This document shows, piece by piece, positions 17,673-26,160 of a DNA stretch of 64,000 bases (positions are counted from its first letter, which is position 1; the number at the start of each line of letters is the position of its first letter). The notes under the pieces are model-generated. The model made no database searches. It had not been told where the DNA came from and worked only from the letters and a program-made list of their open reading frames with translations. Both the position numbers and the translations under genes were made by a program. The DNA is from Calditrichia bacterium (GTDB lineage Bacteria; Calditrichota; Calditrichia; Calditrichales; Calditrichaceae): contig JALSTK010000109.1 of the NCBI GenBank assembly GCA_026983775.1, positions 96,423 through 160,422 on the forward strand, in the 5' to 3' direction.

Positions 17673-18860
17673 TTGGACGTATTCGACAAATGTAAAAATT
17701 TTACCCGTGCCAAAGAAACCATGGAAGCCGGTATCTATCCCTATTTTAAGCCTCTTTCCGGCAATGACGGACCGCATGTTGAAATGGACGGCCATCAAAC
17801 CATAATGATCGGTTCCAATAATTATTTAGGATTAACCCACGATCCCCGTGTGGTGGAAGCCGCCATTGAGGCTACCCGTAAATACGGTACCAGTTGCTCC
17901 GGGTCCCGCTTTCTGAACGGCACATTGGACCTGCATATTAAACTGGAGCATGAACTGGCCCGTTTTATGAATCGGGAAGCGGCCTTGATCTTCAGCACCG
18001 GATACATGAGCAATGTGGGTGCGATTTCTACTCTGGCCGGCAGAGATGATTATATCATTCTGGATAAATCCGATCATGCTTCTATCTACGCCGGAACCTG
18101 GGCTGCTTTGGGTGCGACGGTAAAACGTTTTCCCCATAAAAACATCAAAAAGCTCGATCAGCTCCTGGCTTCTCTGGAACCGGACAGGGGGAAACTCATT
18201 GTCAGCGACGGTGTATTCAGTATGGAAGGCGATATTGTAAATCTGAAAGAGCTGATCCGTATCTCAAAAAAATATAATGCCCGGCTTTATATCGATGAAG
18301 CCCACGGTCTGGGAGTGTTGGGTGAACATGGCCGCGGCGCTTGTGAATATTTGGGTTACGAAAAAGATGTCGATGTAGTTATGAGCACCTTTAGCAAATC
18401 GCTGGCCTCTTTAGGCGGTTTTATCGCGGCTTCCGAAGAGGTGATTAACTTTGTCAAACATTTTGCGGGCCCCTTAATTTTTAGCGCTTCGCCGACGCCG
18501 GCTGCCACGGCGGCCGTGTTAAAGACGCTGGAAATTATTCGTAAAGAACCGGAGCATATGGAGCGTTTACGTCGTATTTCCGAAAAAATGCGTCGGGAAT
18601 TTAAAAATCTCGGTTTTGATATCGGCGTCAGCAAAGATACGCCTATTATCCCGCTGTACATTCGGAATGATGAAAAGACTTTTCTCTTTTGGAGACGTCT
18701 GTTCGATGCCGGTATCTTTGCTAACGCCGTCATTCCTCCGGCTGTTCCCCCGGAACAGGCTTTGATCCGGACCAGTTTTATGTCCACGCATTCCGATGAA
18801 GATCTGGATAAAATCCTGGATATTTGTGGCAAGGTCGGTAAAGATTTGGGTATTATTTAA
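17673..18860 (+). CDS. spt: Serine palmitoyltransferase (alpha-oxoamine synthase family)
   Basis: A PLP enzyme that condenses serine with an acyl-CoA (or acyl-ACP) to give 3-ketosphinganine. The 395 residues show the family core: SNNYLGL, GTSCSGSRFLNGT, FSTGYMSN, DEAHGLGVLGEHGRGACE, and the PLP lysine in STFSKSLASLGGF. The TFSKS(L/V)xxxGGF form is typical of SPT, whereas Kbl and BioF usually have Gly-Lys-Ala in this place. Kbl is therefore second choice. Start is a TTG at 17673 with GGAGG five bases upstream. It is followed 14 bp later by a GNAT-like gene. Confidence 0.85.
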   Translation: MDVFDKCKNFTRAKETMEAGIYPYFKPLSGNDGPHVEMDGHQTIMIGSNNYLGLTHDPRVVEAAIEATRKYGTSCSGSRFLNGTLDLHIKLEHELARFMNREAALIFSTGYMSNVGAISTLAGRDDYIILDKSDHASIYAGTWAALGATVKRFPHKNIKKLDQLLASLEPDRGKLIVSDGVFSMEGDIVNLKELIRISKKYNARLYIDEAHGLGVLGEHGRGACEYLGYEKDVDVVMSTFSKSLASLGGFIAASEEVINFVKHFAGPLIFSASPTPAATAAVLKTLEIIRKEPEHMERLRRISEKMRREFKNLGFDIGVSKDTPIIPLYIRNDEKTFLFWRRLFDAGIFANAVIPPAVPPEQALIRTSFMSTHSDEDLDKILDICGKVGKDLGII

Positions 18861-18874
18861 CAGAGGAGCTTCTC

Positions 18875-20005
18875 ATGGCTGTGCGCATTGTGCCGGTAGA
18901 AACGAAACGGCAGAAAAAGCAGTTTATTGATCTGGAATGGGATTTAAACAAAAACACGCCGAATTGGGTCGGCCCCTTAAGGATGGAACGCAAAGAAATT
19001 CTCGACACCCAAAAAAATCCTTTTTTTCAGCATGCCGATATCCATCTTTTCTTAGCCTATAAAGAGGAAAATCTTTGCGGGCGGATCGCCGCTATCACCA
19101 ATGACAATTATAATCAATTCCATGGGAACAATGAAGGCTTCTGGGGATTTTTCGAAAGTATTAATGATCAGGATGTGGCCAATGCATTGTTTGATGCAGC
19201 CGCCAACTGGTTAAAAGAAAAGGGTAAAGACAGGATGCTCGGCCCGGAAAATCCTTCTACCAATGATGAAGTGGGCACTTTGATCGATGGCTTCGATACG
19301 CCGCCTTTTATTATGATGACCCACAATCCGGACTATTATCCCCGGCTGATCGAAACTTATGGGCACACCAAGGCCAAAGACCTTTACGCCTGGTTTGCCA
19401 CTACCGAAGGCGCCGAAAAAAGTATCTCCGAAAAAATGTTACGCGTTTCCGGAAAAATATTAAAAAAATATGATATCAAATTACGTCATATTAACCTGAA
19501 AAATCTCAAGGATGAGATTGCGGTAATGAAAGATATCTACAACAATGCCTGGAGCAAAAACTGGGGTTTTGTACCCCTTACCGACCCGGAGTTCGATAAG
19601 CTTGCCAAAGATTTAAAACCGGTTGCCGACGAAAATTTACTTTTTGTAGCCGAAAAATCCGGTCAGCCGATCGCCTTCAGTTTAACGATTCCGAATGTCA
19701 ATGAAATTTTTCAAAAAAATCCCAGCGGCCGGCTTTTCCCGCTCGGTATTTTCAAACTGCTCTTAGGCTTAAAAAAAATTAAGACGGTTCGTGTTCTGGT
19801 CCTTGGGGTCAAAAGGGAATATCAGTTTTTAGGTCTCGGTTCCATCTTTTATATAGAGACCATTCGTACAGCTAAAAAACGGGGTTATTACGGAGGGGAA
19901 ATGTCCTGGATTCTGGAAGATAACCATCCCATGAATCAGGCCATCGAATCGATCGGTTCCAAGTGCTACAAGACCTATCGCATTTATCAGTATCCGCTAA
20001 CCTGA
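18875..20005 (+). CDS. GNAT-fold acyltransferase-like protein (YghO type), candidate partner of SPT
   Basis: A 376-aa protein. The C-terminal half has a GNAT-like acyl-CoA fold (RVLVLGVKREYQFLGLGSIF with the substrate-binding loop, then GGEMSWILEDNHPMNQAIES). The N-terminal half (KNTPNWVGPLRMERKEILD; GRIAAITND) is the part shared by proteins of the YghO type. It is 14 bp downstream of the SPT gene and surely co-transcribed. An N-acyltransferase in this setting would be a good candidate for adding the second acyl chain of ceramide. That role is inferred only from context. Confidence 0.75.
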   Translation: MAVRIVPVETKRQKKQFIDLEWDLNKNTPNWVGPLRMERKEILDTQKNPFFQHADIHLFLAYKEENLCGRIAAITNDNYNQFHGNNEGFWGFFESINDQDVANALFDAAANWLKEKGKDRMLGPENPSTNDEVGTLIDGFDTPPFIMMTHNPDYYPRLIETYGHTKAKDLYAWFATTEGAEKSISEKMLRVSGKILKKYDIKLRHINLKNLKDEIAVMKDIYNNAWSKNWGFVPLTDPEFDKLAKDLKPVADENLLFVAEKSGQPIAFSLTIPNVNEIFQKNPSGRLFPLGIFKLLLGLKKIKTVRVLVLGVKREYQFLGLGSIFYIETIRTAKKRGYYGGEMSWILEDNHPMNQAIESIGSKCYKTYRIYQYPLT

Positions 20006-20044
20006 TTTTTTTCTCTTTATGCAATCCCTTTTAAAAGTATAGTC

Positions 20045-20076
20045 AAAAAAAGCCCGCTGTAACAGCGGGCTTTTTT
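20045..20076. terminator. Bidirectional Rho-independent terminator
   Basis: A perfect 8-bp GC-rich stem (20052-20059 with 20063-20070) with a TAA loop, preceded by seven A and followed by six T. It lies between the convergent GNAT gene and Cys-rich gene and can serve both strands. Confidence 0.9.
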
Positions 20077-20097
20077 CATTCCGAATGAAAACCTACA

Positions 20098-20334
20098 TCA
20101 GTACTCATCTTCGTTATAATAATCCTCGTTATTGGTGAATGCCGTCGAATTATACTTCTTATCCTTTTTACAGAAATCGAAGAATTCACAATCCTGGCAG
20201 TCATAATCCTCACAGGATACCATATTTTCACAGGTCCCGTTCAGATCGAGTGTGATCGCTTCACGATAGCACAAATTGTCATGATTAAAATGACAGTCCT
20301 CACAACCACATGTAAGGTTTTCAAAGTAACTCAT
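20098..20334 (-). CDS. Cysteine-rich small protein, DUF1540-like
   Basis: A 78-aa protein with nine Cys at positions 9, 11, 14, 22, 35, 41, 46, 49 and 55. The first half (CGCEDCHFNHDNLCYREAI) resembles the DUF1540 pattern Cys-x2-Cys-x-Phe/Tyr-Asn-x(n)-Cys; the second half has Cys-x4-Cys-x2-Cys-x5-Cys. The tail is acidic. A structural zinc or iron-sulfur site is plausible. It has a good AGGAGG upstream of the ATG at 20334 and sits 30 bp after the rhomboid gene on the same strand. Function unknown. Confidence 0.7.
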   Translation of the reverse strand: MSYFENLTCGCEDCHFNHDNLCYREAITLDLNGTCENMVSCEDYDCQDCEFFDFCKKDKKYNSTAFTNNEDYYNEDEY

Positions 20335-20364
20335 CGAGTCAACCTCCTTCGAAAAACCCGGTTA

Positions 20365-21201
20365 TCAATTATTATTATTTTGTTTTTCATGTTCGCGTAA
20401 ATAGCGACTCCCTTCGTCTAAGAGTTTCTTCTCTTCTTCGGTAAGATTCAGATAGCCGATACGGTTTATTTTATCCAGCAAGTCATCGATAACTTTGCGG
20501 TAATACTCGGTTTTATCCGACCTACCTTTAGAATATTTCATTTTAGAAGCAGAGGTCTTGTTTTTGAATTGTCCACCCAGTTGCGTTTTCAGTTTATAAA
20601 AGAGGTGCCAGTACTTTAAATATACATATCCAACAACAATGCCTCCCAAATGGGCTGCGTGGGCGATTCCGTCGCTATAAGGACCAAAAGTGGAAAAGAA
20701 TTGCAAAAGGGCCAGAAATCCGACAAAATATTTTATTTTTACCGGAAATAAAAAATAGATGTATATCATCCGATTCGGCCAGCGCAGCGCATAAGCTAAC
20801 ATCACACCATAAATCGCTCCGGAAGCTCCGATTGTGGTTGCCGGCGAAAGGATCAGATTAAATATCCCGGCTCCGATTCCCGTGATAAAATAAAACTTTA
20901 AGAATTCTCTGGTGCCCCACTCTCTTTCCAATTCAACACCAAACATCCAGAGAAAAATCATATTAAACAGTATATGCATAATTCCCGAGGGATCATGCAA
21001 AAACATATAGCTGACTAACTGCCATATTTTAAAGTGGTAAATAACATCTGCCGGGGAAAGGGCAAAATTAACAATCAGAAAATTTCCCAGACCACGATTA
21101 ACCACCTCCATAAACCAGATAATCACATTAGCCAAAATTAAATTTTTAATCGCCGGAGGCAATGCTCCTGCCGGCCCTATTCGAAACGAACGATCGTACA
21201 T
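20365..21201 (-). CDS. Rhomboid-family intramembrane serine protease
   Basis: A 278-aa membrane protein with six predicted transmembrane helices in residues 15-205. The catalytic Ser lies in TIGASGAIYGVMLAYALRWP (GxSG) and the catalytic His in AHAAHLGGIVVGY, the expected Ser-His dyad. The WMFGVELEREWGTREFLKFY loop with the conserved Glu-Arg-x-Trp-Gly is typical. The C-terminal 70 residues are charged and cytoplasmic. Rhomboids cut transmembrane substrates; the target is unknown. About 60 bp downstream of proS on the same strand. Confidence 0.9.
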   Translation of the reverse strand: MYDRSFRIGPAGALPPAIKNLILANVIIWFMEVVNRGLGNFLIVNFALSPADVIYHFKIWQLVSYMFLHDPSGIMHILFNMIFLWMFGVELEREWGTREFLKFYFITGIGAGIFNLILSPATTIGASGAIYGVMLAYALRWPNRMIYIYFLFPVKIKYFVGFLALLQFFSTFGPYSDGIAHAAHLGGIVVGYVYLKYWHLFYKLKTQLGGQFKNKTSASKMKYSKGRSDKTEYYRKVIDDLLDKINRIGYLNLTEEEKKLLDEGSRYLREHEKQNNNN

Positions 21202-21260
21202 AAAATCTCTCGGTTAATTGTTTTTCAACCTAACGACATCCAACTTAAAAAGTTTCGGCC

Positions 21261-22688
21261 TTAATAGGCTTTGGCAAAAATGACCCGTCCGGTTGATTTC
21301 TTGCCGCAAACAATGCACTGGCCTTCTTCCTTTTCCTGATCAAAAGGAATATTGCGGATAGTGGCCTTGGTATCCTCTTTTATCCTGGCCTCACACTGCG
21401 CATCGCCACACCAGTGGCTGTAAACAAACCCGCCTTCCCCTTCAATTTGTTTTTTAAAGGCCGCGTAATCGTCTATACGAAAAGAATTTGCCTCACGAAA
21501 TTCTTTGGCTTTCTGCAACATTTCTTCTTGCATCCTATCCAGGGTTTCGGTGACCGTATATAAAATTCCTTTTCTTTCCACAAACTGTTTCTGCATTGTA
21601 TCGCGACGAACGAGGACCAAAGAGTTCTTAGCCACGTCTCTGGGGCCAATCTCCAGACGAATGGGAATTCCCTGTAGTTCCCATTCGGAAAATTTGTAGC
21701 CCGGTTTATATTGTTCGCGGTCATCAAAAATAACAGGATAATGTGCTTTCAGTTCCTGAAAAACACCATCGGCAAAATCCATGACTGCTTTCTTTTCATC
21801 CCCACGCCAGATGGGAATAATGACAACCGGCCGATGGGCCATTTTAGGTGGCAGTACTAAACCGCGATCGTCACTATGCGCCATGATTAAGGCTCCGATT
21901 AAACGGGTGCTCACTCCCCACGAAGTGGCCCAAACATATTGCAGTTTTCCATTCTGATCCTGGAACTGGACATCAAAGGCTTTGGCAAAATTCTGTCCCA
22001 GATTATGGGAGGTACCGGCCTGCAAGGCTTTCCGATCCTGCATCATAGCTTCGATGGAATAGGTATGCAAAGCTCCCGCAAATTTTTCCGAATCGGATTT
22101 TTTACCGGGAATTACGGGAATGGCCAGGAAATCCTCGGCAAATCGCTGATACACCTTCAAAATTTTTACGGTCTCTTCTTCCGCTTCTTCGAAAGTAGCA
22201 TGAGCCGTATGGCCTTCCTGCCAGAGAAATTCCGAAGTACGTAAAAAAAGACGGGTGCGCAGCTCCCAGCGGATCACATTAGCCCATTGATTAATGAGCA
22301 GAGGTAGATCCCGATAACTCATGATCCATTTCTTATACATACTCCAGATGATGGTTTCGGAAGTGGGTCGGATATAGAGCTTTTCTTCCAGTTCCTGCCC
22401 GCCACCGATGGTGACCACGGCACACTCCGGAGAGAAGCCTTCCACATGCTCCGCTTCCTTATTCATGAAGCTCTCCGGAATGAGTAAAGGGAAATAAGCG
22501 TTCACATGACCTGTTTCTTTGAACATCTTATCCAAATTACTCTGTATTAATTCCCAGATCGCATAACCGTTGGGCCGGATGACCATGGCTCCTTTGACCG
22601 GTGAATAATCTGCCAATTTGGCCTGCAATATGATATCCGTATACCAACGGGAATAATCTTCAGAACGCGGAGTCACTTTTTCTGCCAT
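21261..22688 (-). CDS. proS: Prolyl-tRNA synthetase, archaeal/eukaryotic (type 3) form
   Basis: It charges tRNA-Pro. At 475 aa it lacks the editing insertion of the long bacterial ProRS, and has the archaeal-type features: [16 protein letters not shown] (motif 2 region), [24 protein letters not shown] motif with [10 protein letters not shown], and [18 protein letters not shown]. The C-terminal domain has [20 protein letters not shown] and [20 protein letters not shown], giving a Zn-type Cys set and the terminal Tyr. This type is common in some bacterial groups, including thermophiles. Monocistronic or leading the rhomboid gene. Confidence 0.95.
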   Translation of the reverse strand: MAEKVTPRSEDYSRWYTDIILQAKLADYSPVKGAMVIRPNGYAIWELIQSNLDKMFKETGHVNAYFPLLIPESFMNKEAEHVEGFSPECAVVTIGGGQELEEKLYIRPTSETIIWSMYKKWIMSYRDLPLLINQWANVIRWELRTRLFLRTSEFLWQEGHTAHATFEEAEEETVKILKVYQRFAEDFLAIPVIPGKKSDSEKFAGALHTYSIEAMMQDRKALQAGTSHNLGQNFAKAFDVQFQDQNGKLQYVWATSWGVSTRLIGALIMAHSDDRGLVLPPKMAHRPVVIIPIWRGDEKKAVMDFADGVFQELKAHYPVIFDDREQYKPGYKFSEWELQGIPIRLEIGPRDVAKNSLVLVRRDTMQKQFVERKGILYTVTETLDRMQEEMLQKAKEFREANSFRIDDYAAFKKQIEGEGGFVYSHWCGDAQCEARIKEDTKATIRNIPFDQEKEEGQCIVCGKKSTGRVIFAKAY

Positions 22689-22875
22689 AGAACCCTCATG
22701 TGGTCTTCATGTTAACAAAACCGTCTTCGAGAAGTGGTTAATAAGAAGAAGGAAATGCCTAAGGTGTGTATCCAGAATTAAGAAATTGGATTTCATTTCT
22801 GATTTTTATCGTTTACGAACACACAAAATTTTGTACAACTTCTTAATCCCACCCTACTCATTTATCTACCAAAAG

Positions 22876-22949
22876 TACGCCTGGAGGGAATCGAACCCCC
22901 AACCTTTGGAACCGGAATCCAACGCTCTATCCAATTGAGCTACAGGCGC
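22876..22949 (-). tRNA. tRNA-Arg (anticodon CCG)
   Basis: On the minus strand a 74-nt cloverleaf can be folded. The acceptor is GCGCCTG/CAGGCGT (G1-U72 wobble) with discriminator A, and the D-arm contains AGCTCAATTGGATAGAGC. The anticodon stem TTGGA/TCCAA closes the loop TTCCGGT, giving CCG. The T-arm is GGGGG-TTCGATT-CCCTC with one wobble. No CCA is encoded, unlike the tRNA-Leu in this window. Confidence 0.93.
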
Positions 22950-23288
22950 ACAATATCATATATAAAACGCAGGCAAATATATTCGATCAGAGGCATTTTG
23001 TCAAGTAAAATCTTCGCGCATTTTCAGCTACTTTCAATATCTCTCTCCTTAATTGTCCCGAAAGAAGCAATACCAATCGGATTAAACACCTGTTGATGCT
23101 TGCTATACAGACTTCGATTTCCTAAATTTGACGCTTAATGAATAATGCCAGGGTCTTATGTACAAAATATGCGCTGCGGATAAATCGGGCTGTTTAGTCG
23201 GCGCTTTTTATAAGGACGAAACAGGCCGGTGAGGCAGATCTCATAGCGGAGAGGATTTAAAGGGAAAAAGACAATTAAAGAGGTGCGT
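22950..23288 (+). other. Intergenic/leader region before the DHS-like gene
   Basis: About 340 bp without an ORF of useful size. The 130 bp directly before the DHS-like gene are GC-richer and show several short complementary stretches (for example around 23187-23235). A structured 5' leader is possible. I do not recognise any known riboswitch. Confidence 0.3.
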
Positions 23289-24317
23289 TTGGATAAAAAG
23301 GATTTCCTTCGGCAAACCGTCGAACCTATTGACATTACCAAAACCAATGTTGTAGCTCTGGTCGATGCAATGGGCAAAATGGCTTTTCAGGCCCGTAATT
23401 TAAACCGGGCGGCTCAAATTTTTAACAGGATGCAGCAAGACCATGAGGTCGTTATTTTCCTTACTTTGTCCGGTTCACTGATCAGTGCCGGTTTAAAAAA
23501 AGTGATCACAACGCTGATTGAAAACAATATGGTGGATGTCCTTGTTTCCACGGGCGCCAACATGGTCGATCAGGATTTTTTCGAAGCATTGGGCTTCCAC
23601 CACTATCAGGGTACACCCTTTGCGGATGATAATCAGTTAAGGACATTGATGATTGACCGTATTTATGACACCTTTATTGATGAAGAAGAACTACGTATCT
23701 GCGATCATACCGTTGCCGGCATCTGCGATCATCTGGAACCGCGTCCCTATTCTTCCCGTGAATTCATTAAGGAAATGGGCCGGTATTTAGAGGAGAATTC
23801 TCAATACGCGCTCAGCCGGGAGGACTCGATTATCTACCGGTGTTACAAAAAAGACGTTCCCATATTCTGTCCCGCCTTTTCCGACTCCTCCGCCGGTTTC
23901 GGGCTGATTTACCATCAGTATCATAGCAAAGGGCCAAAGGTTACTATCGACTCGGCCGCAGACTTTCTGGAATTGACCAAAATTAAAATAGCCCACAAGG
24001 AATCGGGTATCTTTATGGTTGGCGGCGGCGTTCCTAAAAATTTCGTACAGGATATTGTGGTTGCCTCCGAAATTCTGGATCAGGAAGCGCCCATGCACAA
24101 ATATGCCGTCCAGATTACGGTTGCCGATGAACGCGATGGCGCTTTGTCCGGTTCAACCTTAAAAGAAGCATCCTCCTGGGGCAAGGTAGAAACCACCTAT
24201 GAACAGATGGTTTTTGCCGAAGCGACCATCGCCTTCCCCTTGATCGCCGGTTATGCATATCACAAATATAATTGGAAACAGCGTCCGGAACGGCGTCTAA
24301 ACCATTTGTTTCTTTAG
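23289..24317 (+). CDS. Deoxyhypusine synthase-like protein
   Basis: A 342-aa NAD-dependent spermidine-using enzyme family member. The family core is visible: LTLSGSLISAGLKKVITTLI, VSTGANMVDQDF, the PAFSDSSAGFGL region, GGGVPKNFVQDIV, and EASSWGKV carrying the lysine equivalent to the catalytic Lys of eukaryotic deoxyhypusine synthase (SWGK). Bacteria lack eIF5A, so bacterial homologues probably make homospermidine or another aminobutyl product. A GTG at 23283 is possible, but the TTG at 23289 has AAGAGG with five-base spacing and is preferred. Followed by a small Rho_N-like gene. Confidence 0.85.
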   Translation: MDKKDFLRQTVEPIDITKTNVVALVDAMGKMAFQARNLNRAAQIFNRMQQDHEVVIFLTLSGSLISAGLKKVITTLIENNMVDVLVSTGANMVDQDFFEALGFHHYQGTPFADDNQLRTLMIDRIYDTFIDEEELRICDHTVAGICDHLEPRPYSSREFIKEMGRYLEENSQYALSREDSIIYRCYKKDVPIFCPAFSDSSAGFGLIYHQYHSKGPKVTIDSAADFLELTKIKIAHKESGIFMVGGGVPKNFVQDIVVASEILDQEAPMHKYAVQITVADERDGALSGSTLKEASSWGKVETTYEQMVFAEATIAFPLIAGYAYHKYNWKQRPERRLNHLFL

Positions 24318-24357
24318 GTAAAAACATACATTTAAAAATAGAATGGAGGAATACGAA

Positions 24358-24669
24358 ATGGAATACACCTATGCCGATTTAAAAAAGAAAAATGTGTCTG
24401 AACTGCGTGAAATTGCCAAAGACCATGTTCAGGGATATACCCAGATGAATAAAGAACATCTCTTGGAGGCCATCTGTAAGACCCTGAATATCGATATGCA
24501 TATTCACCATAAAGTAATAGGAGTGGACAAATCCAAAATCAAAGCGGAAATAAAGAAACTTAAGAAAGAACGCGATGAACACCTTCAGGCAAAGAATCAT
24601 GATGAACTGGTACGTGTCCGCAAGGCAATAAAGAAGCTGAAAAATAAACTGCGCAGTGCCGCCGTTTAA
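24358..24669 (+). CDS. Small protein with Rho_N/SAP-like N-terminal domain
   Basis: A 103-aa basic protein. Residues 1-45 (TYADLKKKNVSELREIAKDH, then NKEHLLEAIC) resemble the helix-extended-loop-helix Rho_N/SAP fold that binds nucleic acid. Residues 60-100 are a Lys-rich coiled coil. An upstream ATG at 24343 is rejected because the GGAGG that serves 24358 lies inside that extension. It sits between the DHS-like gene and hldD on the same strand. Function unknown; a nucleic-acid role is inference. Confidence 0.65.
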   Translation: MEYTYADLKKKNVSELREIAKDHVQGYTQMNKEHLLEAICKTLNIDMHIHHKVIGVDKSKIKAEIKKLKKERDEHLQAKNHDELVRVRKAIKKLKNKLRSAAV

Positions 24670-24704
24670 TTTTTTGCCATTCCAGCAGAGAAAGTGAGGA
24701 TCTT

Positions 24705-25670
24705 TTGATTATCGTGACCGGTGCCGCAGGATTTATTGGCAGCAGTATTGTATCTCATTTAAATCAACAGGGCAATGGGGACATTATCGCCGTCGATATT
24801 TTACGCAGTAATGACAAGTGGAAAAATTTGCGCCATCTTTCCTTTATCGATTACTTAGACCGCGAACAGCTCTGGAGTTTTCTGGATCAAAACGAGAGTG
24901 CGGTGGATGCGGTCATCCATATGGGAGCTTGCAGCGCCACCACGGAAACGGATGCCTACTACTTAATGGAAAATAACTACCGCTACACTTTGCGTCTTGC
25001 CCGATGGGCGCTTGCTCACGGTAAAAGATTTATTTATGCCAGCTCGGCAGCCACCTACGGTCTGGGTGAACACGGATATGATGATGATCTGGATTCCATT
25101 CACCTGTTGCGCCCATTGAATATGTATGGTTATTCCAAGCAGGTCTTTGATTTAAAAGCCCGACGTGAAGGCTGGTTCGATAAAATAGTCGGATTAAAAT
25201 TCTTTAATGTATTCGGCCCCAACGAATATTTTAAAGGAGATATGGCCTCGGTTGTTTTTAAAGCTTTTAACCAAATCCGGGAGACAGGCAAGGTACGCCT
25301 TTTTAAATCGCATCGTCCCGATTATAAAGACGGCATGCAGCTTCGTGACTTTATATATAGTAAGGATGTAACACCCCTTATCTATTATTTATTAATGAAC
25401 GAACAGGTAAACGGATTATTTAATGTGGGAACGGGTAAGGCCCGCAGTTTTAAGGACTTGACGGTGGCTACTTTCCGGGCTATGAATCGTGAGCCGAATA
25501 TTGAATACATTCCCATGCCGGAAGAATTGCGGGAGCGCTATCAGTATTTCACCGCAGCCAAAATAGACAGATTACATGCCGCCGGATATAAAAATCCCTT
25601 TTATTCCCTGGAAGAGGCGATCACCGATTACGTTCAAAATTATCTCATGAAAGATTTTAAGCCCTATTAA
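24705..25670 (+). CDS. hldD: ADP-L-glycero-D-manno-heptose 6-epimerase
   Basis: It makes the L,D-heptose nucleotide for the LPS inner core. The 321-aa extended SDR shows IIVTGAAGFIGSSIVSHLN, VIHMGACSATTETD (diagnostic of HldD/RfaD), SSAATYG, YGYSKQVFD (catalytic Tyr-x-x-x-Lys) and the LKFFNVFGPNEYFKGDMASV motif. Start is a TTG at 24705 with GTGAGGA upstream. It shows that the organism is an LPS-producing diderm. The gene ends 3 bp before the convergent STAS gene, with no terminator between. Confidence 0.93.
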   Translation: MIIVTGAAGFIGSSIVSHLNQQGNGDIIAVDILRSNDKWKNLRHLSFIDYLDREQLWSFLDQNESAVDAVIHMGACSATTETDAYYLMENNYRYTLRLARWALAHGKRFIYASSAATYGLGEHGYDDDLDSIHLLRPLNMYGYSKQVFDLKARREGWFDKIVGLKFFNVFGPNEYFKGDMASVVFKAFNQIRETGKVRLFKSHRPDYKDGMQLRDFIYSKDVTPLIYYLLMNEQVNGLFNVGTGKARSFKDLTVATFRAMNREPNIEYIPMPEELRERYQYFTAAKIDRLHAAGYKNPFYSLEEAITDYVQNYLMKDFKPY

Positions 25671-25673
25671 GGA

Positions 25674-26018
25674 TCAAAGCTTATTCAGTTCTTCAACGGC
25701 GTCTTCCACCGAATCGTGGATGGTAAATACTTTTGTCAATTGAGACATGACAAAAACGCTGCGTACTTTTTCGCCTAAACCGACTAAGTGTATGTGACCA
25801 TTGGCTTTCTGAACGACTGAATAACTTTTTACGATGGATCCCATGCCGAGACTATTAATCCAGTTCAGATGCTTAAAGTCCAGCACAATCCTCGTCACGC
25901 CGTTCTCTATTAAATTTACGATATCATCATATAGTTTTGTTGTAGCCGGCGGTCCCATTAATTTTCCGCGCAGACTCAACACGGCCACTTTTTGAAAAAT
26001 GGTTTCTTTAATCTTCAT
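25674..26018 (-). CDS. STAS-domain protein (anti-sigma factor antagonist type)
   Basis: A 114-aa single-domain STAS protein like SpoIIAA/RsbV. The phosphorylatable Ser region is LDFKHLNWINSLGMGSIVKSY (Asn-Ser-x-Gly-x-Gly), matching the Asp-Ser-Ser-Gly-type site. Such proteins bind and relieve anti-sigma kinases when unphosphorylated. No RsbW-like kinase or sigma factor gene lies nearby, so the partner must be elsewhere. Convergent with hldD. Confidence 0.85.
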   Translation of the reverse strand: MKIKETIFQKVAVLSLRGKLMGPPATTKLYDDIVNLIENGVTRIVLDFKHLNWINSLGMGSIVKSYSVVQKANGHIHLVGLGEKVRSVFVMSQLTKVFTIHDSVEDAVEELNKL

Positions 26019-26130
26019 GATGTTCCGACTCTTTTATTTACTTTGAAGTGGAATATACGAACGACCTCTATTTTGTACAAAGCATTTTGCAAAAAAGTTG
26101 TTTTAGCCTTAAATTAAAATTTCGAAATCT

Positions 26131-26143
26131 ATGATATAATCAT
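26131..26143 (+). promoter_or_regulatory. Possible -10 element and palindrome before the phosphate genes
   Basis: TATAAT at 26135-26140 lies within an inverted repeat ATGAT-ATA-ATCAT. It is 20 bp before the ATG of the DUF47 gene. No clear -35 is seen at 17 bp, so this is tentative. Confidence 0.35.
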
Positions 26144-26160
26144 ATAAATGAGGAATACCC

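Noticed and set aside
18356..18832. 158-aa minus-strand ORF inside the serine palmitoyltransferase gene
   Set aside because: It is fully antisense to a gene with intact PLP-enzyme motifs, has no SD or recognisable motif, and is rich in Arg/Ser, as is usual for shadows.
17673..18860. Assignment as Kbl (2-amino-3-ketobutyrate CoA ligase) or BioF
   Set aside because: The PLP lysine context TFSKSLASLGGF fits SPT better, no tdh or bio genes are adjacent, and SDR and acyltransferase neighbours fit lipid synthesis.
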